Source: Comchoanobacter sp040266255 | Lineage (GTDB): Bacteria > Pseudomonadota > Gammaproteobacteria > Comchoanobacterales > Comchoanobacteraceae | DNA: 17,075 bases | Direction: 5' to 3' | Assembly: GCA_040266255.1 (NCBI GenBank) | Contig: JBDQEV010000021.1 | Coordinates: forward strand, 1-17,075 | Shown here: in pieces, positions 1 to 6,490 of the stretch | Layout: the number at the start of each line of letters is the position of its first letter | Numbering within the stretch: position 1 is the stretch's first letter | Position numbers and translations under genes: made by a program | Notes under the pieces: model-generated | Seen by the model: the letters and a program-made list of their open reading frames with translations, nothing else | What the model was told of the DNA's origin: nothing | The model's database searches: none

Positions 1-1351
1 ATTCTGGTATTAGTAATCCTGGGTCTGCATTTTTATTAGTTTTTTTGCTTTCAGGTTGACTATAAGGCTTAGAAGATTTTGGCATTAGTAATACTGGATC
101 TGAACTTAACGACTGATCTGCTAGCTTTAATAATCCCGGATCTTCTCTTAATCCTTGTTCTGCCCACTGTAATGCAACTCCATTTTGCTTTACAGCTATT
201 AAGACTAAATCTCTATCTGCTCGCATTTCTGGAGGAAGGAATTTCAATAGTAGAGCGTTATTTTTTAAATATCTTTCGACAAGTACTCTATCCTCTAGCC
301 AAGCAAACGGTATAAAGTTGCCTTGGTAGCCATGAGGATTCCCAATTCTACCAATATCATCTCTGCATCGACTTCCCTCTAGATCTGGAAAATTACCCAA
401 ATATTCTAAAGTTTCAATACCATCTATACTGCGTAAATTATACTTTATCATCATAGAACCAAGAGGGCAAAAGTTGTCTATGATACTATCTACAGAATCA
501 TAGACATCTTCAGAACCTGGTATAATTAGCTTTCTATGAAGATGCAAATCGTCATACATTTTATAAAGTACCTGCAAATTGAAGAAAACAATCTCACTTA
601 AGTAACCAAAATAAGCTGGATTAAAGATGTCATTTACTTTAACAGTTCGATCACGTAAGGTTAAGCTGCCACCCCATTTGACATCACTAAGGGTGTACCT
701 CATAGCACGGAATAGCCCTAGGATGTAAATCCGAATGACAGTCTGCATATTTGGATTTTTTACCAACTGATGTATCTGATTCTCACCATCATTAGACCCT
801 AACATCGCCCAGCGTTGTAATTTTTCAACATGCTTCTGTGCGAATAACTCTCCTTCCTTAATCACTCCCTTTACCAACGTACCTGCTATAAATCCTTTAA
901 ATGCATAATGATAGTCATCAGGACCCATAACATAAGGCATGTCAACAAATAGTGTTGCACTTCTTTTTTCCTGCTCTATTTCATGTAGCACAATGATTAA
1001 TTTCAATATGTCTATACGCCAATATAAAGTAATACCCTCAGCAAAAAGATCTGGGTTTTCTTTAACAAGTGGTATATCGTGTATATTTTTAAAAGTTACA
1101 CCGGGTAATACCTCTTGAGTTGATGCTACTTGTGCATCAGTTGTAGCATTGCCATCATAATAAATATTAAAGAAACTACCCTTATGCTTTTCTTGCCAAA
1201 TTTTAAAACCTGCTACATGTCCGTGCGACATTCCTTTTGAACCTGGAAATAGAAATTCTTGACCTTCTTTTGGCTTTCCTATCCATAATGAACTAATTGA
1301 GTTATTTTCTTCCCACTCTTTTACAAGTGCAAGATCTACGTCTTCTACCAT
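1..1351 (-). CDS. Partial effector-like protein: glycosyltransferase-like N-terminus plus DUF4116 repeats
   Basis: The frame is open from ATG at 1351 to the left edge (450 codons visible, C-terminus missing). An AGGTG Shine-Dalgarno sequence lies 5 bases before the ATG and supports this start. Residues 20-140 show the landmarks of TcdA/TcdB-type (GT44, sugar-DXD) glycosyltransferases in order: SLWIGKP (21-27), an FKIW...YYDG block (49-67), RIDILKL (112-118), then LFVDMP (134-139) where the DXD motif belongs. The first Asp of that DXD is Phe135, so catalysis is uncertain. Residues about 354-414 fit DUF4116 repeats (DRDLVLIAVKQNG, 379-391). The visible end carries three DPxLL motifs. There is no signal peptide or membrane segment. 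DUF4116 is frequent in Legionella-like bacteria and chlamydiae, often in secreted effectors. A host-directed effector is inference. Only the long open frame, its start and the DUF4116 resemblance are firm. The upstream gap (1352-1428) is A+T-rich with -10-like sequences but no convincing -35. Confidence 0.8.
   Translation of the reverse strand, partial: MVEDVDLALVKEWEENNSISSLWIGKPKEGQEFLFPGSKGMSHGHVAGFKIWQEKHKGSFFNIYYDGNATTDAQVASTQEVLPGVTFKNIHDIPLVKENPDLFAEGITLYWRIDILKLIIVLHEIEQEKRSATLFVDMPYVMGPDDYHYAFKGFIAGTLVKGVIKEGELFAQKHVEKLQRWAMLGSNDGENQIHQLVKNPNMQTVIRIYILGLFRAMRYTLSDVKWGGSLTLRDRTVKVNDIFNPAYFGYLSEIVFFNLQVLYKMYDDLHLHRKLIIPGSEDVYDSVDSIIDNFCPLGSMMIKYNLRSIDGIETLEYLGNFPDLEGSRCRDDIGRIGNPHGYQGNFIPFAWLEDRVLVERYLKNNALLLKFLPPEMRADRDLVLIAVKQNGVALQWAEQGLREDPGLLKLADQSLSSDPVLLMPKSSKPYSQPESKKTNKNADPGLLIPE
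2..142 (-). repeat. Degenerate DPxLL-encoding repeats
   Basis: Within the left-edge gene, three copies of a short motif (DPGLL, DPVLL, DPGLL at residues 404-408, 418-422 and 443-447) are encoded by similar DNA (plus-strand core near attagtaatcctgggtct). The copies are offset by 42 and 75 bases, so the frame is kept. The copy nearest the edge suggests the array continues outside the window. Confidence 0.5.
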
Positions 1352-1428
1352 ACAATCACCTATACCATTCAAACATGTTATTTATAATTATTACTTAGGT
1401 TATATACTAGAAATAAAGCTTTTCAGAT

Positions 1429-2226
1429 TTAATTCCAATAAAATATTAATACAATTATAACTATCACTAGCTGCGCATAATCAACAATAGATCTAGTGAC
1501 TGGCTGGTCACCATACAAGTTTGCTTCTGGATGACTAGGAGCAAACATTGCAACCAATAAACTTGAAAAAAATATGGTTAAAGAGAACAATAATAAACCT
1601 GAAACTACTAAACCTAGGATGTCATTGATTACAAACTCAATACCCGACCAATTAGCTGTACTAACATAAGTGATCACTTCACCAAGAAATACTAATGCAC
1701 TAAAAAAATACAAACCTAATCCAAATATATTACTTAGTGCAGCATTTCGAACAATAAGATTTTCATTTTTAGCCTTCAAGCATTGCAAAAAGTAGAAGCA
1801 TCCTGCAAGTAAGCCTACCATTATAGAACCGAGAATAAAGCTCTGAGTTAAGCTCTTAAACATACCAATTCTTATACATTCGAGAAAATACATTAAAATA
1901 CTACTAATAAAGTACACAGTGAGCAAAACTGAGAATATACCTAAAAGTCGCATAGAAAAGTTATTTGCTTTTTTCAGAAGATGACTGCTAACATCCTTAT
2001 AACGCATAATTAATATATTTCTGTATAGGAGAATGTACAAGACTGTCACCCCAATATGAAATACATTATTCTTAGGAATCATAAAATTCAAAATGTCATA
2101 CAGTATCAAAAAGATTAAATACATCAATATTAATGTAGAAACTAAATCAAACCGAGTAGCTCGACCACTAGTGCTAAAGGTCACTGTCTGAGTAAGTGTT
2201 TTACAAAAAGTCTTAATCATATACAT
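1429..2226 (-). CDS. DUF805-like multi-pass membrane protein
   Basis: This 265-residue, very hydrophobic protein has about seven predicted membrane segments (roughly residues 28-50, 56-73, 92-116, 127-149, 165-188, 198-226 and 249-263). Three landmarks resemble DUF805 inner-membrane proteins: FSTSGRATRFD (17-27) for the family's F-GR-R opening, RYKDVSSH (75-82) where RRLHD usually lies, and PEANLYGDQP (233-242) for the closing GxNxYGxDP. It is about twice the usual DUF805 length, so it is either expanded or a divergent relative; the biochemical role of DUF805 is unknown. The start is MYM: a GAGG lies 4 bases before the first ATG and 10 before the second, so either could be used. It has its own promoter and lies 77 bases upstream of the effector-like gene, so the two may be co-transcribed. 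Confidence 0.75.
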   Translation of the reverse strand: MYMIKTFCKTLTQTVTFSTSGRATRFDLVSTLILMYLIFLILYDILNFMIPKNNVFHIGVTVLYILLYRNILIMRYKDVSSHLLKKANNFSMRLLGIFSVLLTVYFISSILMYFLECIRIGMFKSLTQSFILGSIMVGLLAGCFYFLQCLKAKNENLIVRNAALSNIFGLGLYFFSALVFLGEVITYVSTANWSGIEFVINDILGLVVSGLLLFSLTIFFSSLLVAMFAPSHPEANLYGDQPVTRSIVDYAQLVIVIIVLIFYWN

Positions 2227-2250
2227 AAAACCTCATAAGTAGATAAACCA

Positions 2251-2278
2251 ATTTTATAGAAAAAGGACATAAAATCAA
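2251..2278 (-). promoter_or_regulatory. Predicted sigma70 promoter of the DUF805-like gene
   Basis: On the minus strand, TTGATT (2278-2273) is followed after 16 bases by TAAAAT (2256-2251). The -10 box ends 24 bases before the ATG, giving a leader of about 18 bases that contains the GAGG ribosome binding site. An overlapping TATAAA gives an alternative register. Confidence 0.45.
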
Positions 2279-2281
2279 CAG

Positions 2282-2295
2282 ACTTCATACTTCAT
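2282..2295. repeat. Tandem heptamer next to the -35 box
   Basis: Two perfect back-to-back copies of ACTTCAT (ATGAAGT on the minus strand) end 3 bases upstream of the predicted -35 of the DUF805-like gene. The position suits an activator site, but no known regulator motif was recognised. Confidence 0.4.
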
Positions 2296-2304
2296 GCCAA
2301 TGAC

Positions 2305-2323
2305 ATACGATTATTCCTCGTAT
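2305..2323 (-). other. Inverted repeat downstream of lgt
   Basis: ATACGA and TCGTAT form a perfect 6-bp stem around a 7-base loop, 31 bases past the lgt stop. It lacks a U-run on the transcript side, so it is a poor intrinsic terminator. It could stabilise the 3' end of the serS-mscS-mdh-lgt transcript or bind a protein. Confidence 0.35.
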
Positions 2324-2353
2324 CATTTGAAATTAAGCAACAATAAAAATATG

Positions 2354-3118
2354 CTATTCAGTAGTCTTTAGTAAGGGTGAGTATTTCTTAACCGCCAACC
2401 ATATGCACAACCCCAGACATAACATCATCAAGCAGAGAGTCTGACCTGTACTCAGAACTGAAGTCCATTCATAAGATGGTGCTCTAAAATATGTTTCTAT
2501 CAGCATTCTAACGGTTGAATAAAATATGATTGCATATGCAGTAATTTGGCCAGAGTAACTAACATTCCTTTTTATATGATGGAGAAATAGTAGTAATAAA
2601 AAACCCTCAGCAAACGCTTCATATAATTGAGAGGGATGTCGATAGAGCATGTCGATATGAGGAAATATTACCCCCCATGTTGAAGACGTCACTCTACCAT
2701 ATACTTCACCATTATAAAAATTAGCTATTCTAACTGCAGCTATTGCAGGCCCAATCCATAATGAAACTATATCTGATAAAGCATATGCATTTATTTTATA
2801 ATATCGTCCATAACAATAGATAAATAACAAAGCACTCAATAATGCGCCATGAAAAGACATCCCGCCTTGCCATACTTTTAAAATTTCTAATGGTTGAGCT
2901 AACTTAGATGGACTAAAAAATACAACCCATCCTAACCTTCCGCCAATGACGACTGCAATTAGACCATAATCAATAAACTCATACCAGGAGTCTTTATCCA
3001 TCTTAGGTAAAAGTTTAAACTTTACTGGAGAAAATCTTACCCAAAGATAACTAAAGCACCATGCAAGACCATACCAATACACTGGATATGAAAATATATG
3101 AAATGCAACTTGATGCAT
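2354..3118 (-). CDS. lgt: Prolipoprotein diacylglyceryl transferase
   Basis: Lgt moves diacylglycerol from phosphatidylglycerol to the lipobox Cys of prolipoproteins in the inner membrane, the first step of lipoprotein maturation. The 254-residue protein is multi-pass. It has the SFHGALL block with the essential His (H90), the signature RIANFYNGEVYGR (130-142) with its invariant Arg, Asn and Gly, HPSQLYEA (161-168), and the late RMLIETYFR motif (204-212). The length is slightly below the usual 270-290, with short loops. Its ATG overlaps the mdh stop as TAATG, so it is translationally coupled and is the last gene of the serS-mscS-mdh-lgt run. The identification is secure. Confidence 0.96.
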   Translation of the reverse strand: MHQVAFHIFSYPVYWYGLAWCFSYLWVRFSPVKFKLLPKMDKDSWYEFIDYGLIAVVIGGRLGWVVFFSPSKLAQPLEILKVWQGGMSFHGALLSALLFIYCYGRYYKINAYALSDIVSLWIGPAIAAVRIANFYNGEVYGRVTSSTWGVIFPHIDMLYRHPSQLYEAFAEGFLLLLFLHHIKRNVSYSGQITAYAIIFYSTVRMLIETYFRAPSYEWTSVLSTGQTLCLMMLCLGLCIWLAVKKYSPLLKTTE

Positions 3119-4089
3119 TAAAGCACCCCAAGCGCTTTAAGCTGATCGTATTCAGACTGTAGCTCTTGATATGACTTCTGGATGCAGGACTTTGCATGCG
3201 ATTGATGGGTTATACCATCAACTGGAACAAACTGACTTCCATTATGATAATATGGCATTGAAACAACTAAAGTTGCTGGCAATTCACCCTCTTCAGCAAT
3301 CATCGCAACAGAAAAAGGTGCTTTACTTTTTGACCAAATCAAACTTGCAGTTTGTTGCGCAGCTCTAGCTGCACTAGCTGCTGATGATGCACCACGCATT
3401 TTAATGACCTCAGCACCGCGCTGCTGTACTGAAGGCATAAACTCATTTTCTAACCAGTCTGAATCAATCACCTCTAATACTGGTTGGCCAGCTATTGATG
3501 CATGATAGTAATCTGGGAACTGTGTTGCTGAATGATTACCGTATATATAAATACCCTCTACTTCACTTAGATGCACACCTGCTTTTTGAGCAAGCTGGTG
3601 CTGTGCTCTATTTTGATCTAGCATTGTCATCGCAAAGAACTGCTCTTTCGGCAAGTTTTTTGCATAATGCGATACAACCAAGCAGTTACTATTACAAGGG
3701 TTACCTACAACTAAAACCTGACACGATGATTTTGCAGTGGCTAGCGCTTTTCCTGTTTCAATAAATATGCCTGCATTTTTCTCTAAAAGATCTTTTCTTT
3801 CCATGCCCTTTTGTCTCGGGAATGCGCCTACTAAAAATGCAAAATCTAAGTCAGTAAATGCCTGGGATAACTGATCAGTAGAATAAATTTCTACATTTGA
3901 GACTAGTGGCATCAAACCGTCTTCAATTTCCATCTTCAACCCCTGCATCGCATCCAGAGTATGTGGCAAATCAATCAACACTATATTCACAGGTTGCTGA
4001 CCAAACACTTCCCCCCGCGCTATTGCATAAGCCAAATGATAGCCAATCTGACCAGCAGCACCTGTAATTGCGACTCTAACATTGCTCAT
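3118..4089 (-). CDS. mdh: Malate dehydrogenase, cytosolic-type (type 2), NAD-dependent
   Basis: This enzyme interconverts malate and oxaloacetate with NAD in the TCA cycle. The 323-residue protein has the GAAGQIG nucleotide loop (10-16), an acidic residue (D40) that suits NAD, the substrate loop FPRQKGMERKDLL with R92 and R98, NPCNSNCL (130-137), LDQNR with catalytic D158 and R161, and the active-site His in YGNHSATQFPD (H186). This places it in the type 2 group, not the short E. coli-type group. The usual TRLDHNRA reads TMLDQNRA here: Arg156 is Met and His159 is Gln, while the catalytic pair stays. TAAGGAGGG, fusing the mscS stop codon with a near-perfect Shine-Dalgarno, lies just before the ATG. 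Confidence 0.95.
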   Translation of the reverse strand: MSNVRVAITGAAGQIGYHLAYAIARGEVFGQQPVNIVLIDLPHTLDAMQGLKMEIEDGLMPLVSNVEIYSTDQLSQAFTDLDFAFLVGAFPRQKGMERKDLLEKNAGIFIETGKALATAKSSCQVLVVGNPCNSNCLVVSHYAKNLPKEQFFAMTMLDQNRAQHQLAQKAGVHLSEVEGIYIYGNHSATQFPDYYHASIAGQPVLEVIDSDWLENEFMPSVQQRGAEVIKMRGASSAASAARAAQQTASLIWSKSKAPFSVAMIAEEGELPATLVVSMPYYHNGSQFVPVDGITHQSHAKSCIQKSYQELQSEYDQLKALGVL

Positions 4090-4100
4090 AACTGCCCTCC

Positions 4101-5162
4101 TTAAGCGTCGTTATAAATGGTTCGTGTTGGGAATGCAAAGTCAGCCTGATTTTCTTTTACGACATTACTGACTTGATAGATTAGATCTTCATTGAACTGA
4201 TACCAGTCTTTTGTCTTAATCGTATTTTTTAAGTAGACCCTCACCCTGATGACAACTGCTGAATCACTTAGCTGATAAACTTTTGCAAAGTGTACCCTTC
4301 TTCGGTTTGCCAACTGGTGTTTGACCACCCAATCTTCAATCTCACTTGCGATCTTTTTAGCTTGATCAATATCTTTGTACCTTAAACCAAACTCTTTTTG
4401 TACAAACCAATGTGACTTTTCTGAATAGTTAGTGACCATTGTTGTTGCCAAGACCCCATTAGGCACATAAAGTATACGGCCATTTTGCAGCTGAATTTCT
4501 GTAGTTCGCCAACCAATCGTTCTCACAGTACCTTCTTCACCAGCTCTTATACTAACATAATCACCCACTACAAATGGTCGATCACACATCACCATTAAAC
4601 CCCCAAAGACATTTGAGAGAACATCCTTGGATGCAAATGATAATGCCAAAGCACCAACTGCTGTAGGTGCAAGTAACTGCCCAATTGGCACATCAAACAT
4701 ATTCAATGTCACCATTGCAAAAGCAATGATAGAAACAAGCCGACCTAATTTACAGGCAGTTAACCATGCTCCTGCATTTGGAAAGGTTTTATTATGCTCA
4801 ATTTCTAATATCTTTTGCTGAATAGAAGATAGATAGTTATTAAATAACATCATAAATGATATCGCAAAAGTAACAGAGAGAAATGCACCAACTATCTGGT
4901 CATATCCAGGTAACATTGATTGTAGAGATTCCGGCAGAACCAACAGCGTATGATGCGTCCAAATGGCGATTAAGATTAAATAAAATGGACTGGTAACTGA
5001 ATGCAAAAATGCATCTGCAAAAATTGATTCATATCCCTGAGCTCTTACTTTTAATCGATGGACCACAAATCCAAATATCATAGATACTAAAATGAGTACA
5101 GATGTCAAAGTCAACATCCATACACCAAATATAGCCTGTATGCTATCTATTAATATGTCCAT
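4101..5162 (-). CDS. MscS-family mechanosensitive channel
   Basis: This is a membrane channel that releases solutes under hypo-osmotic stress. The 353-residue protein has N-terminal membrane segments near 10-32, 54-76, 90-112 and 134-156. Next come the pore helix and gate region (about 162-193, GALALSFASKDVLSNVFGG) and the family's beta-domain: DRPFVVGDYVSI (194-205), GTVRTIGWRTTEIQ (211-224) and the PNG turn (234-236). A cytoplasmic alpha-beta domain follows. It has one or two more N-terminal helices than E. coli MscS, nearer YnaI-like members, so I give no specific symbol. Its Shine-Dalgarno is fused to the serS stop (TAGGAG), indicating co-transcription with serS. Confidence 0.92.
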   Translation of the reverse strand: MDILIDSIQAIFGVWMLTLTSVLILVSMIFGFVVHRLKVRAQGYESIFADAFLHSVTSPFYLILIAIWTHHTLLVLPESLQSMLPGYDQIVGAFLSVTFAISFMMLFNNYLSSIQQKILEIEHNKTFPNAGAWLTACKLGRLVSIIAFAMVTLNMFDVPIGQLLAPTAVGALALSFASKDVLSNVFGGLMVMCDRPFVVGDYVSIRAGEEGTVRTIGWRTTEIQLQNGRILYVPNGVLATTMVTNYSEKSHWFVQKEFGLRYKDIDQAKKIASEIEDWVVKHQLANRRRVHFAKVYQLSDSAVVIRVRVYLKNTIKTKDWYQFNEDLIYQVSNVVKENQADFAFPTRTIYNDA

Positions 5163-5170
5163 ATTATCTC

Positions 5171-6433
5171 CTAATCAAATGCTATAAAGTTAATTCCATT
5201 CATATATGGCTGTAAAATCTTTGGCACATTAATGCCATTTTCAGTCTGGTAATTTTCAATGACTGCAATTAATGTTCTTCCAACTGCAAGCCCGCTTCCA
5301 TTGATCGTATGAATTGACTGTAAACCTTTTTCTTTATCTCGGTAACGTGTCATCATCCGGTTACCTTGAAAATCTTTAAAGTAACTGCATGATGATATTT
5401 CACGATACTGCTTCTCTGAGGGTAACCAGACTTCAAAGTCATACGTCAGATGAGCAGAAAATCCAGTATCCTTAGAGCACAATAGCACCTGTCTATAAGG
5501 TAATTCTAACTGTTGCAAAATGAACTCAGCATCTGTAACTAAATTAGAGAACTCTCCTTCAGCCTGCTCTTCTGTAACTAACTTGACTAACTCAACTTTT
5601 TCAAATTGATGCTGTCTGATCATGCCTGAGGTATCTTTCCCGTATGCACCTGCCTCACTCCTAAAGCAAGTTGTTAATGCTGTATAGCTAATTGGCAGTT
5701 GAGAAGCATCTATAATTGATTCTCTATGCAAATTTGTCAACGGGACCTCTGCTGTTGGAATCAATGCATGTGTCTGTGACTCAACAAAGAACTGATCCTC
5801 TTTAAACTTGGGTAATTGACCAGTACCCTCAAGTGCTTTTTGATCCACCAAAACTGGCGGGTTAATTTCAATATAACCTCTTTCAACTTGTGTATCTAAC
5901 ATCCATTGCCCAAGTGCTCGATTCAATCTAGCCAGTTGCGATTTGAGAACCACGAATCTTGAACCTGATATTGCTGCAGCTGCAGAAAAGTCCATTGATG
6001 ACTGAAAACACTCTGAATGAGAACGGACCTGATGACTGAATACTGGTATCTCACCAACCTGCTTAATCACAATATTATCAGACTCATCCTCTCCAGGAGG
6101 AACACCATCACTGAGTATATTTGGGATACTCAACATAAAGTCATTCAGTGATTGCTTCAGCTCTCTTAGTGCTGCCTCTTTGATTTTTTTCTGTGCTGCA
6201 ATATCTTGCAATTTAGTTAACAAATCGGATGCATCCTCTTGATTACGCTTTAAGATTGCAACCTCTTTAGAAAGTTGATTAGAAGTTGCTTGTAGTGCCT
6301 CAGTCTCTGCCTGTAATAGCTTACGCTCTGATTCTAACTGTTCATAAGCACTAAAGTCTATATTTGCGCCTCTTCGATCTGCTGAATTCTTAACAAGCGC
6401 TAAGTTTTTGCGTAAAAAATTTGCTTGAATCAT
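5171..6433 (-). CDS. serS: Serine--tRNA ligase
   Basis: SerRS charges tRNA-Ser, and tRNA-Sec where present. It is a class II synthetase of 420 residues, close to the usual 425-430. The N-terminal coiled-coil arm that contacts the tRNA spans about residues 28-100. The catalytic core has the motif 1 region (EINPPVLV, 189-196), motif 2 (TCFRSEAGAYGKDTSG...QFEKVEL, 255-282), the serine-pocket ISSCS (346-350) and motif 3 (NGSGLAVGRTLIAVIENYQ, 378-396). It heads the serS-mscS-mdh-lgt run from its own promoter. The ribosome binding site is a modest AAAAGG 7 bases before the ATG. Confidence 0.97.
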   Translation of the reverse strand: MIQANFLRKNLALVKNSADRRGANIDFSAYEQLESERKLLQAETEALQATSNQLSKEVAILKRNQEDASDLLTKLQDIAAQKKIKEAALRELKQSLNDFMLSIPNILSDGVPPGEDESDNIVIKQVGEIPVFSHQVRSHSECFQSSMDFSAAAAISGSRFVVLKSQLARLNRALGQWMLDTQVERGYIEINPPVLVDQKALEGTGQLPKFKEDQFFVESQTHALIPTAEVPLTNLHRESIIDASQLPISYTALTTCFRSEAGAYGKDTSGMIRQHQFEKVELVKLVTEEQAEGEFSNLVTDAEFILQQLELPYRQVLLCSKDTGFSAHLTYDFEVWLPSEKQYREISSCSYFKDFQGNRMMTRYRDKEKGLQSIHTINGSGLAVGRTLIAVIENYQTENGINVPKILQPYMNGINFIAFD

Positions 6434-6457
6434 ATTTTAACCTTTTATATCTCTAGA

Positions 6458-6486
6458 ATTAAACTACATATATAAATAAATTTCAA
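6458..6486 (-). promoter_or_regulatory. Predicted sigma70 promoter of serS
   Basis: TTGAAA (6486-6481) and TTTAAT (6463-6458) are separated by 17 bases; each hexamer matches consensus at five of six positions. The -10 ends 24 bases before the serS ATG, giving a leader of about 18 bases. This is one of the best promoter matches in the window. Confidence 0.6.
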
Positions 6487-6490
6487 GTGA

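Noticed and set aside
79..315. Plus-strand open frame of 78 codons at the left edge
   Set aside because: It lies opposite the long minus-strand effector-like frame, has no ribosome binding site, and its leucine-rich translation is typical of an antisense shadow.
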